A stretch of DNA of 27,226 bases from JAKJGV01 sp964617565 (GTDB lineage Bacteria; Verrucomicrobiota; Kiritimatiellia; CAIQIC01; JAGNIJ01), in NCBI GenBank assembly GCA_964617565.1, contig CAZTYH010000042.1, positions 1 through 27,226 on the forward strand, in the 5' to 3' direction. Shown here piece by piece: positions 8,199 to 14,450 of this stretch; position 1 is the first letter of the stretch, and every line of letters begins with the position of its first letter. Below the pieces are notes generated by a model. That model did no database searches. It was not told the origin of the DNA and saw only the letters and a program-made list of their open reading frames with translations. The position numbers were made by a program, and so were the translations under genes.

Positions 8199-9305
8199 TT
8201 ATCTCCCCGGTTGCGCTCTAATCATGATATCCGGTCCAACCCGTTCGCACGACGTAAACCGGAGATGCGGCGCATCCTTCAACAACCAACCTCGCCCGCT
8301 CATTACCATAGGCGCTTCGCGGCTCCCGATAATGCGCGGAGCGATAAAGAAGACATATTCATCCACACAGCCGGCCTCGGCGAGACTTGCAGCCAATCCC
8401 CCGCCGCCTTCGCACAGCACATGTAAAATCCCTTCTCGCCCAAGGGCTTTCAGCAGCGAGGATATTCTAACATGCCCCCCGGCAGAGGCCAGAGACAGGA
8501 CTTTAACGCCGCGAGCGCGCAATGCGTGTATCCGCGAGGCCGGATAATTATGCGGAACCGCAAGGATCGTTCTCTGCGCATTCTCATCGCTGAAGACCCG
8601 GGCGCTTAATGGAGCTCGAGACCGGTTCGAGTCCACGATGATACGAAATGGATTTCGCCCCTTTGCAGGCCGCGGCAGAAGAGAAGGATTGTCGGCCGCG
8701 ACAGTACCTCCGCCCACCATTACGGCATCCACCCTGCGCCGCAACGCCTGAACACGGATGCGCGAGGCAGCGCCGGTTATCCAGCGCGATGAACCCGTTC
8801 GATCGGCAATCCGGCCGTCGAGAGACGGGCCCATCTTGAGCGTCACATAAGGAATCCCTTTGGTAATCCAGCTCGCGAACGGGGCGAGCAATTCAAAGGC
8901 ATCGTCCCTGCAGATGCCATCGTCAACGAGGACACCCTTTCGTCGCAGCAACGCAAGACCACGACCGGCATGGCGAGGGTTGGGATCACGAGCGGCAGCC
9001 ACCACCCTACGCACACCCGCGGCCAATATCGCGTCCGTGCATGGCGGAGTGCGTCCCCATGTCGAACAAGGCTCCAGTGTGACATAAAGGGTTGCTCCAC
9101 GGGCTGCGCGGCCGGCTTCGCGAAGAGCGATGACTTCAGCATGAGGACCGCCCGCGTGCCGATGCCATCCCTCGCCGAGGACCTGGCCATTCCTGACCAC
9201 GATGGCGCCGACCGGCGGATTGGGACGCGTCAAGCCCTCCCCGCGGCGCGCAAGCGCAATCGCGCGAAGCATTGACATTTCGTGGGCCTGATCCTTGTTC
9301 TTCAT
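8199..9305 (-). CDS. ribD: Bifunctional pyrimidine deaminase/reductase of riboflavin synthesis
   Basis: Converts 2,5-diamino-6-ribosylamino-pyrimidinone phosphate by deamination and then NADPH reduction of the ribosyl side chain. The N-terminal deaminase shows the zinc site HAE (55-57) with Cys80 and Cys89 in PCSTWGRTPPC, and the usual TRPNPPVGAIVV entrance. The C-terminal reductase starts about residue 155 (TLKMGPSLDGRIA, RWITG, VGGGTVAADNPSL, LCEGGGGLA). The 368 residues match the family. The ATG overlaps the ftsY TGA (ATGA), indicating translational coupling. Confidence 0.96.
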   Translation of the reverse strand: MKNKDQAHEMSMLRAIALARRGEGLTRPNPPVGAIVVRNGQVLGEGWHRHAGGPHAEVIALREAGRAARGATLYVTLEPCSTWGRTPPCTDAILAAGVRRVVAAARDPNPRHAGRGLALLRRKGVLVDDGICRDDAFELLAPFASWITKGIPYVTLKMGPSLDGRIADRTGSSRWITGAASRIRVQALRRRVDAVMVGGGTVAADNPSLLPRPAKGRNPFRIIVDSNRSRAPLSARVFSDENAQRTILAVPHNYPASRIHALRARGVKVLSLASAGGHVRISSLLKALGREGILHVLCEGGGGLAASLAEAGCVDEYVFFIAPRIIGSREAPMVMSGRGWLLKDAPHLRFTSCERVGPDIMIRAQPGR

Positions 9306-10216
9306 CCGCCAGCACCATTGGTTTCGACGTTGAGCAGCGCACCCGCAAACGCATCGGCATCAAATGGCACGAGATCGTCCGGTCCCTCTCCCAACCCGGC
9401 AAAGCGAATCGGCACACCAAGGTCACGAGCAATTGAAAAAAGAAATCCCGCTTTCGCTGATCCGTCGAGCTTGGCCACAATGACACCTGTCAGGGGTACC
9501 GCTTCGTGAAATACGCTTGCCTGCAAAACGGCATTCTGGCCCAGGGTTGCGTCCAGTACGATCCATGTTTCATGTGGCGCGCCGGGTAATCGCTTTCCAA
9601 GAGCGGATCGAGTTTTCTGAAGTTCTCGCATCAGGGGTTCGCGCGTATGCATGCGGCCCGCGGTGTCCACGATCAGTACATCTTTCGATCGCGCAACCGC
9701 GGCGTCCAGCGCGTCGAAGGCAACTGCGGCTGCATCCGCGCCCTGCTTGCCGCCGACAACATCGCATCCGAGCCTGTCTGCCCACAACTTCAATTGATCT
9801 GAGCCGGCCGCCCTGAACGTGTCCGCCGCACCAAGCAGAGCGGATGCGCCCTCCTTTTCCGCAAGGTGGGCGAGCTTCGCACACGTGGTTGTTTTTCCTG
9901 AACCATTGACACCAACCACGAGGATCACCAGGGGCTCACTGCGCTTCTCCCATTTGAAAGGAGACGGCCCCTGCAGTCGGTCTGCAAGCATTTTGCGCAA
10001 CATGTCCCGGCGGTCCACCCGCAATCCTTTATAGGACTTCTCGAGATCCTGGATCAGACCGGCGGACATCCTGGGCGGGACATCTGCTTGTATGAGACTC
10101 TCTTCGAGTTCTTCGAAGGACACCCCCTCCGGCGAATCTCCGCGGGAGAATACGCGGCGCAATGCATCTTGAAGGCGATTGCGCGTCTTGCTGAGCGCGT
10201 TGATCCAGGTGACCAT
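9302..10216 (-). CDS. ftsY: Signal recognition particle receptor FtsY (NG domains, no A domain)
   Basis: SRP-type GTPase that docks ribosome-SRP complexes at the membrane for co-translational insertion. The 304 residues contain the N-domain helices (about 1-90) and the G domain: P-loop GVNGSGKTTT (102-111), the ADTFRAAGSDQLK insertion-box motif, DTAGR (184-188) and AKLDGSAKAG (from 248). The acidic A domain of E. coli FtsY is missing, as in many bacteria. The start at 10216 is the ATG 4 bp after the nusB stop; the longer frame to 10288 runs back into nusB. No separate promoter is visible, so it should depend on the riboflavin-operon transcript. Confidence 0.94.
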   Translation of the reverse strand: MVTWINALSKTRNRLQDALRRVFSRGDSPEGVSFEELEESLIQADVPPRMSAGLIQDLEKSYKGLRVDRRDMLRKMLADRLQGPSPFKWEKRSEPLVILVVGVNGSGKTTTCAKLAHLAEKEGASALLGAADTFRAAGSDQLKLWADRLGCDVVGGKQGADAAAVAFDALDAAVARSKDVLIVDTAGRMHTREPLMRELQKTRSALGKRLPGAPHETWIVLDATLGQNAVLQASVFHEAVPLTGVIVAKLDGSAKAGFLFSIARDLGVPIRFAGLGEGPDDLVPFDADAFAGALLNVETNGAGG

Positions 10217-10220
10217 GCCG

Positions 10221-10670
10221 TTACTTGTTTGTCTTCTCTGTGATGTTGGACCGGGAACGCGCCGGGCGATCCAGATCGCGACAAGCATGATCCAGGATGC
10301 CGTTCACAAACTTGCCCGACTCCCTGCCGCTCAACGCTTTTGCTATTTCCACCGCCTCGTTGATGGACACTACGGGCGGCACGTCCAGACGGAACATCAT
10401 TTCAAAGAGCGCTACACGCATGGCGTTACGGTCCACCGCACCCATGCGTTTCAGATCCCAATGCTCGGCATATTTTTTAATGCGTTCGTCCAGCTCGTCG
10501 CGGTGAGCCTCAACTCCGCGTATCAGTTCCTCGGCAAAAGCCTTAGGTTTTGCCGTCGGCTTTCGCTCCAGCCAGAAGTCGGCCAGAGCCGACTCCAGGT
10601 CGCCACGGTTGAAGTCCCTTTGAAAAAGGAACTGAACGGCCCATTCACGCGCTTCATGTCTGCCAGCCAT
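10221..10670 (-). CDS. nusB: Transcription antitermination factor NusB
   Basis: All-helical RNA-binding factor that with NusE/S10 binds boxA in rRNA leaders and supports antitermination. The 149 residues include the N-terminal REWAVQFLFQRDF helix and the conserved C-terminal block AVDRNAMRVALFEMMF, VVSINEAVEIAKAL, GKFVNGILD. It starts 5 bp after the ribH stop, the frequent ribH-nusB pairing. The C-terminal tail is short and basic. Confidence 0.94.
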   Translation of the reverse strand: MAGRHEAREWAVQFLFQRDFNRGDLESALADFWLERKPTAKPKAFAEELIRGVEAHRDELDERIKKYAEHWDLKRMGAVDRNAMRVALFEMMFRLDVPPVVSINEAVEIAKALSGRESGKFVNGILDHACRDLDRPARSRSNITEKTNK

Positions 10671-10675
10671 AGTCC

Positions 10676-11149
10676 TCAGGAAGTGAGTTGTTTATTCAGA
10701 TTGGCCATCTCAATCGCGGCCTGTGCGGCATTCCAGCCTCGATTTCCACTCTTCGTTCCACAGCGCTCGATGGCCTGCTCCAGGCTGTCCGCCGCAACGA
10801 CACCATCAATCACGGGGACATTTTTGTCGAGCGATATCTGTGTCAGGGCACGCGTAAGTTGCGTGTTGATCAATCCCGCATGCGGAGTGGCCCCTTGGAC
10901 AACCGCGCCCAGGGCGACGATCGCCTGGTATTTACCGCTGCCCGCCATTGCCTGTACCGCGAGAGGAATGTCGTAAGCGCCCGGCACCCATGCCAGCGCC
11001 ACATCGCTCTCGCTTGCCCCATGCCGCACGAGACAATCCAACGCGCCTTTCACCAATTGCCCCGTCAGGAAGTCGTTGAATCGGCTCACAACCAGCCCGA
11101 TCTTCAATCCTTTCGCATCCAGTGATCCGGCATACTCTTTGCAACTCAT
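10676..11149 (-). CDS. ribH: 6,7-dimethyl-8-ribityllumazine synthase
   Basis: Condenses 5-amino-6-ribitylaminouracil with 3,4-dihydroxy-2-butanone-4-phosphate, usually in a 60-mer or pentamer. The 157 residues include VVSRFND (21-27), VPGAYDIP, the catalytic His90 in GATPH and the conserved block EQAIERCGTKSGNRG with Arg129. Two normally conserved positions differ: the IRG preceding the catalytic His reads VQG, and the usual Phe of VPV(I)FG is Asp115. The start at 11149 is fixed by a perfect AGGAGG with 7-nt spacing; the longer frame to 11266 overlaps ribBA and is not family-like. It follows ribBA by 13 bp. Confidence 0.93.
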   Translation of the reverse strand: MSCKEYAGSLDAKGLKIGLVVSRFNDFLTGQLVKGALDCLVRHGASESDVALAWVPGAYDIPLAVQAMAGSGKYQAIVALGAVVQGATPHAGLINTQLTRALTQISLDKNVPVIDGVVAADSLEQAIERCGTKSGNRGWNAAQAAIEMANLNKQLTS

Positions 11150-11162
11150 TTTTCTGTCCTCC

Positions 11163-12389
11163 TTACAGCAGGTGACCCAGCTTCTCTTTTTTTGCAGCAA
11201 GGTAGCGCTTGTTATGCTCTGTATGCGGAAGCACCAGCGGCACACGTTCCACCACCTCAAGTCCATAGCCTTTCAAACCCACAATCTTACGCGGGTTGTT
11301 CGTCAAAAGCCTGATACGCCGCAACCCGAGATCGGCCAGGATCTGCGCGCCGATCCCGTAGTCGCGGAGATCCGCTTCAAATCCCAATTGCTCATTGGCT
11401 TCAACAGTGTCCAGCCCGCTTTCCTGCAACTCGTACGCGTGAATCTTCTTTGCCAGCCCAATACCCCGCCCTTCCTGGCGCATATACAACACCACGCCAT
11501 GTCCTTCGCGGGCGATCGTTTCCATGGCGCTGTCTAATTGGGAACCGCAATCGCAACGAAGCGACCCGAACACGTCGCCCGTCAGGCATTCACTGTGCAC
11601 GCGAACCAGCGCCGACGGCTGTTCCTCGGGCTTGCCCATTACAAGGGCCAGGTGATGCTTATCATCAAGCAGAGAGCGGTACAGGTGAAGATCGAATATC
11701 CCATGCGCGGTCGGGAGTTTCACCTTGCGTTCGCGCTCAATCATTCTTTCACGCTGCCGGCGGTACGCCACCAGGTCCGCAATGGAAATCAGCTTGAGCG
11801 AATGTTTTTTGGCAAACTCTTTGAGTTCAGGCAGACGCGCCATGGTTCCATCATCATGAAGGATCTCGCAGATCACACCGGCAGGCTTGCATCCCGCAAG
11901 CCGCGCGAGATCAACCGCCGCCTCGGTGTGTCCTGTCCGGCGAAGCACGCCGCCGGGCACGGCTTCGAGCGGAAAGACATGACCGGGCCGCGCCAGGTCT
12001 TCCGAGCAACTATTGTCGTCTATAAGAACCTGGATTGTTTTTGCCCGATCGTAGGCACTGATCCCGGTGGTAACTCCCTCGCGCGCATCCACGGATTGCA
12101 TCCATGCCGTGCGAAAGTGATCGCTCTCTCCCTGCGGAATCATGCGCGATAACCCGAGCGCAGCCAGGCGCTGCCGTTCCATCGCCACGCAAATCAAACC
12201 CCGGCCGTACTTGGCCATGAAGTTGATCGCCTCAGGCCTGATTTTGTCCGCAGCCACGATGAGGTCGCCCTCGTTCTCCCTCTTCTCATCGTCCGCGACA
12301 ACAATGATTTCACCGCGATGCAATGCCGCAAGCGCATCATCTATCGGATCGAAAACCGAATGAACCGGTTGCTTGTTTTCACTCGTCAT
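11163..12389 (-). CDS. ribBA: Bifunctional DHBP synthase / GTP cyclohydrolase II
   Basis: Supplies both riboflavin precursors: the N-terminal RibB half makes 3,4-dihydroxy-2-butanone-4-phosphate from ribulose-5-phosphate, and the C-terminal RibA half opens GTP. The 408 residues show the RibB acidic metal loop DDEKRENEGD (33-42), RPGHVFPLEA and RTGHTEAAVDLARLAG, then the RibA zinc site (Cys268, Cys279, Cys281 in ECLTGDVFGSLRCDCGSQL) and RQEGRGIGL (304-312). The start is the ATG at 12389, directly after the U-tract of the leader terminator. An upstream in-frame ATG at 12452 lies inside the FMN riboswitch and is rejected. First gene of the riboflavin operon. Confidence 0.96.
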   Translation of the reverse strand: MTSENKQPVHSVFDPIDDALAALHRGEIIVVADDEKRENEGDLIVAADKIRPEAINFMAKYGRGLICVAMERQRLAALGLSRMIPQGESDHFRTAWMQSVDAREGVTTGISAYDRAKTIQVLIDDNSCSEDLARPGHVFPLEAVPGGVLRRTGHTEAAVDLARLAGCKPAGVICEILHDDGTMARLPELKEFAKKHSLKLISIADLVAYRRQRERMIERERKVKLPTAHGIFDLHLYRSLLDDKHHLALVMGKPEEQPSALVRVHSECLTGDVFGSLRCDCGSQLDSAMETIAREGHGVVLYMRQEGRGIGLAKKIHAYELQESGLDTVEANEQLGFEADLRDYGIGAQILADLGLRRIRLLTNNPRKIVGLKGYGLEVVERVPLVLPHTEHNKRYLAAKKEKLGHLL

Positions 12390-12424
12390 AAAAAATGCCC
12401 CGAGAATTGACACTCCGGGGGCAT
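12390..12424 (-). terminator. Riboswitch expression platform: intrinsic terminator touching the ribBA start
   Basis: On the minus strand ATGCCCC (12424-12418) pairs with GGGGCAT (12401-12395), with a further imperfect GGAG/CTC section inside, followed by TTTTTT and then at once the ATG of ribBA. The only purine-rich stretch that could serve as a ribosome binding site (CGGGG) is in the 3' arm of the stem, so the hairpin could both stop transcription and hide the translation start. A preceding stem (ATGCCG with CGGTAT, about 12440-12422) overlaps its 5' arm and may be the competing antiterminator. Confidence 0.75.
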
Positions 12425-12439
12425 ACCGCAACACGGCAT

Positions 12440-12768
12440 GATCTTCTTCCATCCAGACTTTACTGTCGGCTGCGGGTATCCTTTGCTTTGCTCAGGCCTA
12501 CCGCATCAGCCCTGTAGTGAACTTGTTCTACTACAGGGGTCGCGGGCTTTCACCGCCGGTCAGGAATTTCCCGAGGACCACAAGGNNNNNNNNNNNNNNN
12601 NNNNNNNNNNNNNNNNNNNNNNNNNNNNNNNNNNNNNNNNNNNNNNNNNNNNNNNNNNNNNNNNNNNNNNNNNNNNNNNNNNNNNCTACAGGGGTCGCGG
12701 GCTTTCACCGCCGGTCAGGAATTTCCCGAGGACCACAAGGCCCTCAGGATCACCTTGCCCCGAAGATC
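12440..12768 (-). promoter_or_regulatory. FMN riboswitch (RFN element), split by an assembly gap
   Basis: The minus strand shows the RFN core in order: GATCTTCGGGGCAAGG (from 12768), the GACCGGCGGTGAAAGCCCGCGA block, the variable arm with a CCCTGTAGTAG / CTACAGGG stem, GAGCCGACAGTAAAGTC-type sequence (here GCAGCCGACAGTAAAGTC), and GGATGGAAGAAGATC, whose GAAGATC closes P1 with the first GATCTTC. The aptamer is interrupted by 100 N flanked by two identical 55-bp copies; joining them gives a normal aptamer of about 174 nt. FMN binding would favour the downstream terminator and shut off ribBA and the genes after it. Confidence 0.95.
12531..12740. other. Scaffold gap (100 N, 12586-12685) flanked by a 55-bp identical overlap
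   Basis: The 55 bp at 12531-12585 and 12686-12740 are identical and abut the N run on each side. This is the pattern left when two contigs sharing a k-mer-length end overlap are scaffolded instead of merged. Removing 155 bp gives an intact FMN aptamer, so the gap is probably not real. Confidence 0.9.
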
Positions 12769-12798
12769 GTTCTCACTATTTGATTGTGGATTCATCCT

Positions 12799-12827
12799 AC
12801 TATACGAAAGAGCGCCCTGCAACCCAA
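12799..12827 (-). promoter_or_regulatory. Candidate promoter of the riboflavin operon
   Basis: On the minus strand TTGGGT (12827-12822), a 17-bp spacer and TATAGT (12804-12799) precede the riboswitch. Transcription would begin near 12792, about 24 nt before the aptamer. The -10 box matches five of six positions; the -35 box is weak. The octamer repeat at 12836-12867 lies directly upstream of the -35 box. Confidence 0.5.
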
Positions 12828-12835
12828 AAGGAAGA

Positions 12836-12882
12836 GTGGAGGAATGGGGTATTGGGCTGATGGAATATTTCCAAGGGGAAAA
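12836..12882 (-). repeat. Degenerate 8-bp tandem repeat plus small hairpin, 3' of lpxA
   Basis: On the + strand four octamers follow one another: GTGGAGGA, ATGGGGTA, TTGGGCTG, ATGGAATA (12836-12867). Next to them at 12868-12882 the minus strand reads TTTTCC, CC, TTGGAAA, which can form a short hairpin. In the lpxA transcript the order is stop codon, hairpin, then octamers of the form xxCTCCAx. A closely similar octamer run lies after corA (27040-27071). Confidence 0.6.
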
Positions 12883-12885
12883 TCA

Positions 12886-13686
12886 TCAATCGGCATCTTC
12901 GGCCGCGGAGGCCGAGAATGGACAAAGCCCCCGCTTGGAGCCTTCCGCAAATTGCCATATCTCAGCGGCCGGACCGGCAGGAAATTCCGTTTTCATCTTT
13001 TCGAGCGCCTGGCCGAAATTCAGTCCGGAGCGATAGAGCAAATCAAAGGCCGCCTTGATCTGCTTTCGTTCTTCGGGAGTGATGCCGGCGCGGCGCAGCC
13101 CCACAATATTCAGTCCAGCCACCTGGTTCCGCCTGACACCGGCTACCACGCAAAACGGAGGCACATCTTTTCCTGTCCCGGAAAGCCCTGACAACATGGC
13201 CAACCGGCCAATGCGCGTGAACTGGTGAACAACGGCATTTCCACTTATGAACGCCTTGTCACCCACCTCGACGTAGCCTGCAAGCAGCGCGCCATTGGCC
13301 ATGATGACACCCTGGCCGAGAATAACGTTGTGCCCGAGATGCGAGAAAGCCATCAGGAAACATTCATCGCCAACGATCGTTGACGTTTCTTCCTTGGTGC
13401 CACGATGAATGGTCACGCCTTCGCGAATCACGCAGCGGTCGCCAATTTTCACGTAACTGCGCGCGCCACCAAACGCCAGATCCTGCGGGAGATCACCCAG
13501 CACGGCGCCGGCATGAACGCTCGTTCCTGCACCGATCGAAGTATAGCGATGAATGACGACGTGCGGTCCAATCACGGAGCCGTCGCCGATTCGCACATCT
13601 TCCTCAATCACGGCCAGCGGTCCGATCTCCACGTTTTTGCCCAATTCCGCGCGCGAACTTATGACGGCTGAAGGATGAATGTTCAT
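12886..13686 (-). CDS. lpxA: UDP-N-acetylglucosamine acyltransferase (lipid A step 1)
   Basis: Transfers a 3-hydroxyacyl chain from acyl-ACP to the 3-OH of UDP-GlcNAc, the first step of lipid A synthesis. The 266 residues form a left-handed beta helix of hexapeptide repeats (about 1-185) with a C-terminal helical part. The catalytic His119 lies in FSHLGHN (His116 and His119 correspond to E. coli His122 and His125), and the NIVGLRRAG stretch is typical. At the acyl-chain ruler position (E. coli Gly173) this protein has Gly167, which would admit a long chain of the E. coli type rather than a short one. The ATG at 13686 shares its A with the radC TGA; GGGAG lies about 9 nt upstream. Last gene of the ileS-lpxA run. 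Confidence 0.93.
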   Translation of the reverse strand: MNIHPSAVISSRAELGKNVEIGPLAVIEEDVRIGDGSVIGPHVVIHRYTSIGAGTSVHAGAVLGDLPQDLAFGGARSYVKIGDRCVIREGVTIHRGTKEETSTIVGDECFLMAFSHLGHNVILGQGVIMANGALLAGYVEVGDKAFISGNAVVHQFTRIGRLAMLSGLSGTGKDVPPFCVVAGVRRNQVAGLNIVGLRRAGITPEERKQIKAAFDLLYRSGLNFGQALEKMKTEFPAGPAAEIWQFAEGSKRGLCPFSASAAEDAD

Positions 13687-14450
13687 CAACGACGCTCCCG
13701 GTTTGAAAAATCCACCACGCCCGCCTCGCACAGGCTTATGAAATCATCCGTTCCATCCGTATGGCGACGGCCCAGTATGACGTGGTCAAGCACCTGAATA
13801 TCCACGATACGGCCTGCCTCGACAAGCTGTTTGGTGACGCGAATGTCTTCCGCGGAAGGTGTCGGATCGCCCGACGGGTGGTTGTGAACCAGTATTACGG
13901 CTGCGCTGGATGAACGGATCGCCTCGCGGAATACTTCACGCGGATGGACAAGACTTGCGTCGAGCAATCCGCGACTGATTTCCAGTGGCGCGCGGATCAA
14001 GCGGTTTTTCGCATCCAGCATTAAAACCCAGAACGCTTCTTCTTCCCGGGTGCGCGCGCGTTGCCGCAATACTTTTGCGGCGTCATGAGGTCCCTTGACC
14101 GGTTGTCTCGCCGGCCCGTGCTCTTCCGCGAGGCGCTGCGCCAGTTCCAGGGCCGCCTTGAGAACCTGGGCCTTCACGCGCCCCATTCCCCGTCGTGCGG
14201 CAAGCTCCTCGATCGAGGCTTTGGCCAGTGCGTCCAGCGACCCATATTCACGAAGCAGCTCTTCTGCCAGGTCCACGACGCTTAATCCTCGCACTCCGCC
14301 TCGCAAAAGCACCGAAAGCAAAACGATATCGGACACGTTTTCCGCTCCAACCCTATCCAGTTCTTCGCGCGGGCGAAGGCGACAAGGCAAATCCTTGACC
14401 CTTCGCGATGCCGGTGAATAGGCCAACTCTCCAACGCTCCGGGCCGTCAC
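13686..14450 (-). CDS. radC: RadC-family JAB1/MPN (JAMM) domain protein
   Basis: A 254-residue RadC protein: an N-terminal UPF0758 helical part with a helix-hairpin-helix-like ARRGMGRVKAQVLKAALELA stretch, then the JAMM metalloprotease-like domain with the zinc motif HNHPSGDPTPSAED. Despite the name a DNA-repair role is doubtful for the family, and its substrate is unknown. The start is best placed at the GTG at 14450: AAGGAGG lies 4 nt upstream and the GTGA overlaps the hflX stop, giving translational coupling. An ATG at 14489 in the same frame lies inside hflX and has no such site. Confidence 0.88.
   Translation of the reverse strand: MTARSVGELAYSPASRRVKDLPCRLRPREELDRVGAENVSDIVLLSVLLRGGVRGLSVVDLAEELLREYGSLDALAKASIEELAARRGMGRVKAQVLKAALELAQRLAEEHGPARQPVKGPHDAAKVLRQRARTREEEAFWVLMLDAKNRLIRAPLEISRGLLDASLVHPREVFREAIRSSSAAVILVHNHPSGDPTPSAEDIRVTKQLVEAGRIVDIQVLDHVILGRRHTDGTDDFISLCEAGVVDFSNRERR

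Noticed and set aside
12390..12452. N-terminal extension of RibBA from an ATG at 12452
   Set aside because: It would be encoded by the FMN aptamer and terminator; the family begins at the ATG at 12389.
12531..12740. A true direct repeat or duplicated FMN aptamer
   Set aside because: Exactly 55 bp on each side of exactly 100 N, seen again at 14520-14729, fits a contig-end overlap better than biology.
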